The position numbers were made by a program, and so were the translations under genes. The notes beneath the pieces were generated by a model. The model made no database searches. It saw only the letters and a list, made by a program, of their open reading frames with translations, and was not told the origin of the DNA. Below, in pieces: positions 40,501-46,366 of a stretch of 64,000 nucleotides of DNA (positions are counted from its first letter, which is position 1; every line of letters begins with the position of its first letter). Source of the DNA: RZYY01 sp036794825 (GTDB lineage Bacteria > Bacteroidota > Bacteroidia > Bacteroidales > 4484-276); the NCBI GenBank assembly GCA_036794825.1, contig DAIRGA010000001.1:62001-126000 (forward strand). Reading direction: 5' to 3'.

Positions 40501-42843
40501 CTTCAATTAGCATGCGGAACTTCAAACAAATACGTTGCATCCATCACAGCCAATGATGCTTTCATTTCTTACTTCAACGTTTACAGAGATGATTTACAGA
40601 TAGCCCAGATTTATAATACTTCATATTATGACAGTGCAACTGAACAGGGCGAAACCTATTGTTACACTGTTGAACAGTTAATTGAGCCTGGTTTGGTTAC
40701 CGTGATGTCAAATACTCTTTGTGCAACCGTTCCGATTCAGCCGCAAATGTCTATCATTCCTGATGAAATAGTAGAATACATACAAGCTGGTCAGCTTTCT
40801 CAAAAAAGCCTTGTAATAGCTAATAATTCTGCGGGAACGCTGGATTTTTCAATATCGGTAAGTTTTATTTACAATGGTGACAACGAAACGGAATCGGAAG
40901 TGAACTCCGGGAAATCAGTTCTATGGAACAATGGCCCCTTGATTACCAGTATTTGCACGAGCACCGGCAGCAATGAAAGCATGCCTCAACCGCCACATAC
41001 TTCGACCGGGATCAATAATAATCAGGCGTTGAATTATGCAGCCGCTGATGATTTTACAATTCCGGAAGATGAAATCTGGAGCATTGATTCTTTTGAATTT
41101 TTTGGTTACCAAACTGGAGCTGGAGATATTTCCACCCTCAATGGCGTTTTTATCAGGTTGTGGGATAATGACCCAATGCAAGGCGGGAACATAATCTGGG
41201 GCGACCAGGTGACCAATCTTTTCTCAGATACTTATTTTACAGAGATTTACAGGGTTCCTCCGGCACAATCATGCTTGACCAACAGGGCAATCCATAAAAT
41301 TGTTGCTTCAACTCAGGGTTTAGTGCTTACCTCGGGCACTTATTGGGTTGAGTTTTCGATGACAGGTACTACGTCCTCAGGACCATGGATACCTTATGTG
41401 GATGAAGTGGGTGTTACACCCACCGGGAATGGCATTGCAAGGGCTGTTTCTTCATGGTCAGTTTATACATCCGGTGGCGCAGGTGTTGAGTGGCCATTCG
41501 TAATAAACGGAACAGTGCAAGGGCCATGGCTGTCGGTTGATCCTCCTGCGGGAAGTGTAAACGGAGTTGGTCAGCAGAATATAAATATCCATTTCGATGG
41601 CGCCCAACTTGAGGATGGTATTTACTATGCAACCCTCTTGATCAATTCAAACGACCCTTTTTCGCCCATTGTGAACGTACCGGTCACACTTCATGTTGGC
41701 GCTCCAATGCAGGAAATTTTCTTTGATCAGGGCTGGAATGGATGGTCGGCATTTATTAATCCCTCTGAAGGAAATTCATTTTCAGAGGTTGTCGCTGCTG
41801 TTCAAACCAGCATGATCCTTTCGCAATACTTCACACAATTGTTTTATCCGGCTTACAGTATCAATACAATGGGCAATTTTAGCAATGGCCACGGCTATTT
41901 AAGTAAAATGAACCAGGAGTCGCATTTGGTATTAAATGGAACCATGGCTAATCCTGCGGTAAACCTTAATGCCGGATGGAATCTTTTTCCTGTATTGGCA
42001 AATTGTAACTTAACTGCCAATGAAGTTTTTGGTCAGATTCCCGGGCTTATTATCGCCTACGAAGTAGCCGGAAATGGGATTTACTATCCTGAATTGTCTA
42101 TTTTTTCCCTACAGGAAATTGCCCCTGGTAAGGCTTATTGGGTAAAAATGGCTGCTGCGGCAAGCTTTACTTTTCCTATCTGTGGAAAAGAGGATAAATT
42201 TGAAAAGACGTTCCCGATTCGCACCCCAAATACTACACCCTGGAACCATGTCGCATACACTGGCACAAGCCACATTGTCATTTTTGATCATAATGCAACT
42301 CAACAGTTCAGTAAAGGCGACCTCATCGGAGCCTTTACCGGGAGTGGAATTTGCGCAGGACTCACATCTTTTGATGGTAATCTGATCTCATTGTCACTGT
42401 TTGGTGATGATTTTTCAACTCCGTATCAGGATGGTTTCTATCCAGACGAACCAATCTGCTTCAAGCTATTCAGGCCATCCAATATGGAGGTTTATAACCT
42501 GCAGGCAACTTATAATCCTACCCTTACAGATCAGGGATTCTTCGCTCCAAACGGGTTGTCGGTGGTTTTCGAAGTATTGACATCAATTGACGAGAGCAAA
42601 ATTCAGACCGGTGTTTTATTCTATCTTGCACCAAATCCTTCAAGTGGGGTTTTCACCATTCAAATAGAGGATTTTCCTTTTGAAGTTCACTATTTGATTA
42701 CCAATTCAACCGGTAAAATTGTAAAAGAGGGCACATTTAACGGCGCCACGACATTGGATTTGAGCGCACATTCAAAAGGTGTTTATTTTATCCGGATTAC
42801 CGGCGCTGAAAAAATCTGGTATAAAAAAGTAGTGATCAAATAA
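34576..42843 (+). CDS. Giant T9SS-secreted multidomain protein (2755 residues)
   Basis: The ATG at 34576 gives a clean signal peptide (MKKFYRLLMIIPFAFSSFCQA); an in-frame ATG 87 bases upstream would bury it. Domains in order: beta-helix (about 55-525), closely related to the preceding gene; FN3 (531-620); MAM/choice-of-anchor-J-like (621-795); carboxypeptidase-regulatory (796-873); a beta-sandwich plus a repeat with LWNNGSFIT (877-1250); a second carboxypeptidase-regulatory domain (1352-1433) and a third (1707-1790); a PPC-like Cys-rich domain (about 1850-1975); a second copy of the LWNNG repeat (2114-2370); the two-fold module (2376-2535); a TPWNHVAYTG domain (2550-2675); and a T9SS type A sorting domain (about 2685-2755; LAPNPSSGVFTI). 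It is predicted to be surface-exposed or secreted. It has no catalytic signature; the architecture suggests adhesion or matrix binding. Confidence 0.88.
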   Translation: MKKFYRLLMIIPFAFSSFCQANALNNNTMDNSSQLSGHPETVSIKTILGGLSGSYTVNSTLPTSGDNFNNFTDLAALLNTVGISGTVTLEIVAGTGPYTEQVIINEISGSSASNQLIINGNGETLQYLSTNSNERATLKMNGTDYVTINNMVFKSLGTGNDEYGFTVHLMNGSNYNTFNYCEFITDINSTTQNYAAFVTSNSHTSANTSGLAVNHLAVDHCIATGGYYCLVVNGPTTLPWSVNNTITNNTVRNFYQYGIYLRGQNNSIVKNNVICRPDRTSVSTTYMLFMSNDMSGTSVMNNHIHTLAAPGVTTTTTSNGIYGTSISSASDNQLLIANNLVYGYTGMNGGQYGIYLATLATAPSFVKIYHNTVALDNVTHPGASLARGIYHAGATNAGGLIDIKNNIIYVTTNSTGNKHCLYFLNANANINTNNNVLFNGANAGTNFTGFWNSTGYVTLAEWQTQGFDLNSKDDNPLFINLNEGNLTPQSLAIDNIGANLLTYVPFDYYGLPRSENPDPGAIEFLPATCFPPSNLMVTNVTLTTAMLQWEPSGDETSWNVEYGTGGFSQGTGTIINGIIEAEKQIDNLSPGTTYDFYVQSVCDQTSISTWAGPASFTTLCVPLELPIVEGFEGSNFPPLCWSRAYIAGGGSGLWNKVTSGTFPVTTPHSGQAMARYGSFGFPAGTVGILASPAFIINENAVAVKFWMYRDDGNLLLNDLVNVHFNTSPNLDGASLIGSINRQIELPPTVPANGWYEYGFQAPQGTLNQIGYFIFEGVGEAGNNMYIDDVEIVELEPGAISGFVTSVAGGGIEGARVYSGSYEGLTNEQGFYQIQNIVPGIYTFYCEVNGYFTSVEENISILSNQTTSLNFSLDFAQIVINPSSIQENLPPDGNSVKTITISNPAGTAPLSWSASVIYASGNKKELDRNEPSGLASNWTSEDIASFHDLLEPEYPNSGITPDYPLEIQTINAGTDLTSQNLLWNNGSFITHPGAGFGGSDVSALQSNLGMTSYGPNANHNSSAGNYFYLADDFEVTGKWTINTMTFFGYQTLSTTTSTITGVYLRIWDGIPDQPGSSVVWGNLTTNRLSSSSWSGVYRAPIADLSNNQRPVMEIVADLTGCELNEGIYWVQYGFTGSLTSGPWGVPLTILGQTTTCNALHKTSTGWQPLLDAGSLTQQGLPFLVNGELTNWLSLNPLAGQINPTENQTVNLNFNAAGLSDGVYHALINFQHNGQIPGEGTISFPVELTVIPPSLPGTPTDPQPNANATMVPLQPIFLWANGTYTTQVKIKIERVQFPFNTDIYESQYFAGTSFDLSSVGIELQHKANYRWRITAKNSVGENIGPWWNFQTIGKGNIAGIVTDAFSGNPMPGVNMSIVGTTFQTFTAIDGTFSFASILEGVYELSAAFDGYVTQNQSVQVNHGLTSNVSFVMSLFLPPPLAFTAEIQNFTNVLLTWNAPGSIEELIYDNNVATAFYVSPGFTMSTRMSPSQSCQLVKMKFFTSTQPGGFPFNATLFSWNGNQPGTEILYQQTVNAEELDWLEVDVSSQNLFFNGDFVVGFGSINPLAALGFDANLNNDRSWDFNNSTQQWNTWPQAYLIRAVVLYSDGTLAELSPAQGNANVLSNKILNHPSDIAEIEVVPLSEKNNLNTPVFSGYNLYRNNSLLTFTTETSYFDMELPGGTYTYTLTAVYTQGESNPAGPVAVGIEYLGTIEGMVTDQQSRAGVSGVLISVDELKGYSTTSNEQGFYSLNIPVGDYSVTASKEGYYTQTIGPVSVTLAQVVTVDFQLAFTSPVLLSATPDFFGVALEWLGNQAIPPYAGERFSSFNTAESAFGFEDDVPFNINGSEYSLISCVVDCPPNAINEEEECGISANGGCNATPNSFQTLNGGDVICGTSWANGTQRDTDWYELVVDSPKTLSWTVTAEFPVLLFLLDGNNGCDQYTVLSSASGEPCQTVTASASVPPGVYWLWVGPITWELQLACGTSNKYVASITANDAFISYFNVYRDDLQIAQIYNTSYYDSATEQGETYCYTVEQLIEPGLVTVMSNTLCATVPIQPQMSIIPDEIVEYIQAGQLSQKSLVIANNSAGTLDFSISVSFIYNGDNETESEVNSGKSVLWNNGPLITSICTSTGSNESMPQPPHTSTGINNNQALNYAAADDFTIPEDEIWSIDSFEFFGYQTGAGDISTLNGVFIRLWDNDPMQGGNIIWGDQVTNLFSDTYFTEIYRVPPAQSCLTNRAIHKIVASTQGLVLTSGTYWVEFSMTGTTSSGPWIPYVDEVGVTPTGNGIARAVSSWSVYTSGGAGVEWPFVINGTVQGPWLSVDPPAGSVNGVGQQNINIHFDGAQLEDGIYYATLLINSNDPFSPIVNVPVTLHVGAPMQEIFFDQGWNGWSAFINPSEGNSFSEVVAAVQTSMILSQYFTQLFYPAYSINTMGNFSNGHGYLSKMNQESHLVLNGTMANPAVNLNAGWNLFPVLANCNLTANEVFGQIPGLIIAYEVAGNGIYYPELSIFSLQEIAPGKAYWVKMAAAASFTFPICGKEDKFEKTFPIRTPNTTPWNHVAYTGTSHIVIFDHNATQQFSKGDLIGAFTGSGICAGLTSFDGNLISLSLFGDDFSTPYQDGFYPDEPICFKLFRPSNMEVYNLQATYNPTLTDQGFFAPNGLSVVFEVLTSIDESKIQTGVLFYLAPNPSSGVFTIQIEDFPFEVHYLITNSTGKIVKEGTFNGATTLDLSAHSKGVYFIRITGAEKIWYKKVVIK

Positions 42844-42846
42844 TGG

Positions 42847-42916
42847 GTTTACCTCATACGCATTGATTTTCGAACCAAAACGAAAATCTTTAAATGCGTA
42901 TGAGGCAAACTTTTTT
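42847..42916 (+). terminator. Long-stem terminator after the giant T9SS gene
   Basis: The arms 42847-42872 and 42881-42910 pair almost throughout: GTTTACCTCATACGCATT with AATGCGTATGAGGCAAAC, extended by GATTTTCG with CGAAAATC, with a 4-base bulge and an AACCAAAA loop. A run of six T follows on the plus strand. The convergent MarR gene ends 49 bases away and may also use it. Confidence 0.85.
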
Positions 42917-42964
42917 GCTTAATTTGGTTTTTTTGACCTGTTAATGTGCTCGAATATTGAGTAA

Positions 42965-43408
42965 TCATTCCAGATTTTTCAACACATTACTTTCGATTTT
43001 TTCAATTATTGTCAGTAAAAACTGCTGTTCGGATTGACTTATCCCCTCAGTCGCTATTTCAACCGATTCTTTCCAGCAGTTTTGAACTTTGTTCTTTATC
43101 TCTTCGACTTTTGGAAGGGCAGTTATCAAATAACTCCTGCTATCATTTTCATTTCTTTTTTTGCTGACATAGCCCATTTTTTCAAGTTTATCAATTATCC
43201 TGGTTGCATTTGCTATGTCTTTCCTTGAAATATTGGCCACTTCACTTATTGTCATACCATCTTTATCCCACAAATGATAAAGAATTACCCACTGCTCCGG
43301 TGTGATATCCAATCCGTTCTTTGCAATAATTCGCAATATTTGTCTTTTGAGCAAAATAGCGAGCATTGCTATCCTGTGATTGACTATGTCCTCTAAATTG
43401 TAGTTCAT
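42965..43408 (-). CDS. MarR-family transcriptional regulator
   Basis: The 147-residue protein is a winged-helix dimer of the MarR type. The order is typical: N-terminal dimerisation helix, DITPEQWVILYHLWDKDG, the recognition region (MTISEVANISRKDIANATRI, about 52-71), DKLEKMGYVSKKRNENDSRSYLI as the wing (about 73-95), then C-terminal dimerisation helices. Such proteins repress a nearby gene and lose DNA binding on a ligand or oxidation. It is divergent from the short-chain dehydrogenase gene, whose promoter holds two perfect palindromes of the kind MarR dimers bind, so that gene is the probable target. The inducer is unknown. Confidence 0.92.
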   Translation of the reverse strand: MNYNLEDIVNHRIAMLAILLKRQILRIIAKNGLDITPEQWVILYHLWDKDGMTISEVANISRKDIANATRIIDKLEKMGYVSKKRNENDSRSYLITALPKVEEIKNKVQNCWKESVEIATEGISQSEQQFLLTIIEKIESNVLKNLE

Positions 43409-43726
43409 TCGTACATCTCTTTATTAATGGATTGTTTTATGCTAGACATTATTGGATAACAAAAATTTCTAAATTGGATTTCCCTCAATCAAATGACAGG
43501 TCATTCTCAAAAAGAATCCAACTGCTTTCATTAAACCGTTTTATTGATTAAGCCAACCTGCGGTCTTACTTTCATAACAGCCTACAGCCCGAAAATAAGG
43601 TGATTCAATGGTTTCGTTGATACCACAAGATGTTCTGCGCAGTTCGAAAGAATGTTTTCCATTCATAACAGTTTGCTGGACCAATGAAAACTTTCACAAA
43701 ATTAAAAGAAAAACCCTAATCATTAC

Positions 43727-43738
43727 TTGTCATGACAA
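43727..43738. promoter_or_regulatory. Palindromic operator 1 (probable MarR site)
   Basis: TTGTCATGACAA is a perfect 12-bp palindrome whose first three bases are also the -33 TTG of the SDR promoter. An identical copy lies 27 bases further on, centre to centre. Confidence 0.75.
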
Positions 43739-43756
43739 ACAAAAACAATATCTTTG
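43727..43756 (+). promoter_or_regulatory. Promoter of the SDR gene
   Basis: TTG (43727-43729), 19 bases, then TATCTTTG (43749-43756), an exact TAnnTTTG match with proper spacing. The ATG follows 41 bases later. One palindrome covers each box, so a bound repressor would block RNA polymerase. Confidence 0.7.
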
Positions 43757-43765
43757 TCATGACAA
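43754..43765. promoter_or_regulatory. Palindromic operator 2 (probable MarR site)
   Basis: The second perfect TTGTCATGACAA overlaps the last three bases of the -7 box TATCTTTG. Confidence 0.75.
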
Positions 43766-43797
43766 ATAAAATTAGCTCTTAATCAATTTCGATCACA

Positions 43798-44550
43798 ATG
43801 AAATTATTATTAGGAAAAACAGCATTAATTACCGGATCTAGCCGGGGAATTGGCGCTGCAACCGCAAAACTTTTTGCAGAATACGGGGCAAGTGTGGTCG
43901 TGAATTATGCAAACAGTGAAAATTCCGCCAGAGCTGTTGTTGAAGAGATTGAGCGGGCAGGGGGTATCGCGTTGGCAGTAAAAGCCGACGTTTCAAAGGA
44001 AACGGATATAAGAAATTTAGTAGCTGAGACAAAAAAACGCTTTGGCAGTGTTGACATTCTTGTATTAAGTGCAAGATTTAGTTTCCCAACAGTGCCTTTT
44101 GTGCAATATCAATGGGAAGATTTTGAAAGAAAGCTAATTAGCGAAATCAAATCAGCTTTTTACTGCTGCAAAGAGGTTGTTCCTTTGATGCAGAAGAAAA
44201 AAGAGGGTTGTATTATAGCTGTTTCAAGTGGCTTATCCCGAACACCTGGTTATGGATACATAGCACACAGCACTGCAAAATCCGGATTAGACGCATTCGT
44301 AAAATCCCTGGCTTTAGAATTGGGGTCCTATGGAATTCGTGTAAATGCAGTAGCACCCGGTCTGACAGAAACAGATGCAATTGCAAATATGCCAGACCAG
44401 GTTAAGCAAATAATGGCAGAACACACTCCTCTAAAGCGAATTGCAAAAGTAGAAGACATCGCTGGAGCAATTCTGATGATGGCATGCGACCACACAAAAT
44501 ACATTACAGGGGCTTACATTCCAGTGAGTGGTGGAAATCACATGCTTTAA
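43798..44550 (+). CDS. Short-chain dehydrogenase/reductase with Tyr-x6-Lys spacing
   Basis: The 250-residue protein is a classical-length SDR with a Rossmann fold: ALITGSSRGIGAATA (12-26) for the dinucleotide, ADVSKETD, a VLSARFSF segment where most SDRs have NNAG, and the C-terminal GAYIPVSGGNHML. In the active-site region Ser143/Ser144 are followed by PGYGYIAHSTAKSG. At the usual Tyr position of YxxxK there is His157, while Tyr154 sits seven residues before Lys161 (Tyr-x6-Lys). That spacing is known from enoyl-ACP reductases such as FabI and FabL, and a similar AHxxAK group is found among FabG-like SDRs. Substrate is not predictable. Expression is probably repressed by the divergent MarR protein. 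Confidence 0.88.
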   Translation: MKLLLGKTALITGSSRGIGAATAKLFAEYGASVVVNYANSENSARAVVEEIERAGGIALAVKADVSKETDIRNLVAETKKRFGSVDILVLSARFSFPTVPFVQYQWEDFERKLISEIKSAFYCCKEVVPLMQKKKEGCIIAVSSGLSRTPGYGYIAHSTAKSGLDAFVKSLALELGSYGIRVNAVAPGLTETDAIANMPDQVKQIMAEHTPLKRIAKVEDIAGAILMMACDHTKYITGAYIPVSGGNHML

Positions 44551-44722
44551 GTAGTTTGTTATCACAAACAAGCTGCTAATTATTTCCTTGTCGTTATAGT
44601 CATTCCAACTTTAAAACCTGGCAATAAAGCAGAATAGCTGAGATAGCCTGCGTACTTTTTTACCTTTTCAAGAGAGTTCTCTTTTTTGATAGAGCGAGAA
44701 CCGGGTTTATCCTGCTGATCGG

Positions 44723-46327
44723 CTAAATCTGCTGATAAAAATCGTTCCCTTTATCATCCACAATGATGAAAGCCGGGAAATTCTGAACCTTGATTTTCCT
44801 TACGGCTTCCATGCCGAGGTCTTCAAAGTCAACCAGTTCGATGGATTTGATATTGGCTTTGGCCAGTATGGCAGCCGGGCCTCCGATGGATCCGAGATAA
44901 AAACCGCCGTACTTTGCACAGGCATCGGTAACCTGTTTGCTGCGGTTGCCTTTGGCCAGCATAATCATCGATCCTCCCAGGCTCTGGAACTTATCCACAT
45001 AAACGTCCATCCGGCCGGCAGTTGTAGGTCCGAAACTTCCGGAGGGCATTCCTGCCGGAGTCTTCGCCGGGCCGGCATAGTAAATCGGGTGATCTTTGAA
45101 ATATTGCGGTAAGGGCTTACCCTCTTCTATCATTTTGTTGATGCGTGCATGAGCCACATCGCGCGCCACGATTAAAGTTCCGTTGAGGCTCAACCGGGTC
45201 TTAACCGGGTATTTGCTCAGTTCAGCCAACACCTCTTTCATCGGACGGTCTAGATTGATCTCAACAGCCGGTGCCAGTTCGGGGGGAGTGGCAGGCAGAA
45301 AGCGGGCAGGGTTCTTTTCCAGCTCCTCGATGAAAATCCCCTCTTCGGTAATTTTTGCCTTGATGTTCCGGTCGGCGCTGCAGCTCACCCCCATTCCTAC
45401 CGGGCATGAAGCTGCGTGGCGAGGCAGCCGGACAACGCGCACATCATGGGCAAAATACTTTCCGCCAAACTGGGCTCCGATGCCGCTTTCCTGGCAGATT
45501 TTCTGGATGCGGACTTCCCAGTCAAGGTCGCGGAAAGCCTGGCCGTAAGCGTTGCCTTTGGTGGGCAGATGGTCATAATATCCGGCTGAGGCTTTCTTCA
45601 CGGCTGTAAGATTGGCTTCGGCGCTGGTTCCGCCGATTACAACGGCAAGGTGGTAGGGAGGGCAGGCGGCGGTGCCAAGTTCTTTCACCTTTTCACGGAA
45701 AAATTTGGTCAGATTTTCTTCTGTCAGCAGCGATTTGGTCTGCTGAAACACCACGCTCTTGTTGGCCGAGCCGCCGCCTTTGGTGAGAATCAGAAACTCG
45801 TAAGTATTTCCCGGAGTGGAATAGATGTCAATCTGCGCCGGCAAATTTGTTCCGGTATTTTTCTCCTCGGTCATGGTAAGTGGTGCAATCATCGAATAGC
45901 GAAGATAATTTTGCTGCCAGGTGTCGAAGATGCCTTTGGAAAGGTATTCCGCATCATCCACCCCGGTATAGACATTTTCGCCCTTTTTGGCCATGATGAT
46001 TGCCGTTCCGGTGTCCTGGCAGGAGGGCAGTTTTCCTTCAGCCGAAACTACCTGGTTTTTGATCATGGTGTAAGCCACAAAACGTTCGTTGTCGCTGGCA
46101 TCCGGGTCGTTGAGGATGGCAGCCAGTTGCATCATGTGCGAAGCGCGCAGATAAAATGAGACATCAAAAAAAGCTTCACGGGCCAGTAACTCCAGCCCCT
46201 CTGGCGCTACTTTGAGGATTTTGCGCCCGTTATATTCTTCAACCGATACAAAATTTTTGGTCAACAACCGGTATTGGGTTGTGTCGTTGTGAACCGGATA
46301 AGGGTTCTGATAAACAAACTCAGCCAT
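44723..46327 (-). CDS. Fumarate hydratase, class I (iron-sulfur)
   Basis: The 534-residue single-chain class I fumarase hydrates fumarate to malate in the TCA cycle or its reductive branch. It uses an oxygen-sensitive [4Fe-4S] cluster bound by three Cys. One is Cys103 in LPSCQDTGTAI; the others lie in or near HAASCPVGMGVSCS. Other family signatures are GGGSANKSVVF, SGIGAQFGGKYFAHDVRVV, GPTTAGRMDVYVD and the C-terminal IKVQNFPAFIIVDDKGNDFY. Length matches the FumA/FumB type. It lies 39 bases downstream of the alkaline phosphatase gene on the same strand. It fits with MutAB in an organism running succinate/propionate chemistry. Confidence 0.96.
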   Translation of the reverse strand: MAEFVYQNPYPVHNDTTQYRLLTKNFVSVEEYNGRKILKVAPEGLELLAREAFFDVSFYLRASHMMQLAAILNDPDASDNERFVAYTMIKNQVVSAEGKLPSCQDTGTAIIMAKKGENVYTGVDDAEYLSKGIFDTWQQNYLRYSMIAPLTMTEEKNTGTNLPAQIDIYSTPGNTYEFLILTKGGGSANKSVVFQQTKSLLTEENLTKFFREKVKELGTAACPPYHLAVVIGGTSAEANLTAVKKASAGYYDHLPTKGNAYGQAFRDLDWEVRIQKICQESGIGAQFGGKYFAHDVRVVRLPRHAASCPVGMGVSCSADRNIKAKITEEGIFIEELEKNPARFLPATPPELAPAVEINLDRPMKEVLAELSKYPVKTRLSLNGTLIVARDVAHARINKMIEEGKPLPQYFKDHPIYYAGPAKTPAGMPSGSFGPTTAGRMDVYVDKFQSLGGSMIMLAKGNRSKQVTDACAKYGGFYLGSIGGPAAILAKANIKSIELVDFEDLGMEAVRKIKVQNFPAFIIVDDKGNDFYQQI

Positions 46328-46366
46328 GACTTTAATTTTTTTTGGTTAATTATTGAATGATAAAAC

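Larger units (their letters stand above)
43409..43797. other. Divergent regulatory region between marR and the SDR gene
   Basis: This 389-base region contains, near the SDR gene, a promoter overlapped by two palindromes (43727-43765). Nearer the MarR gene, AATGACAGGTCATT (43492-43505) has inverted TGAC/GTCA arms with a 2-base centre and could be an autoregulatory site, though it differs from the twin palindromes. The sequence between (43506-43726) shows no ORF, RNA gene or repeat that I can support. Confidence 0.6.

Noticed and set aside
44554..44569. Short hairpin GTTTGT / ACAAAC after the SDR gene
   Set aside because: Only six base pairs and no T-run; too weak to call a terminator.
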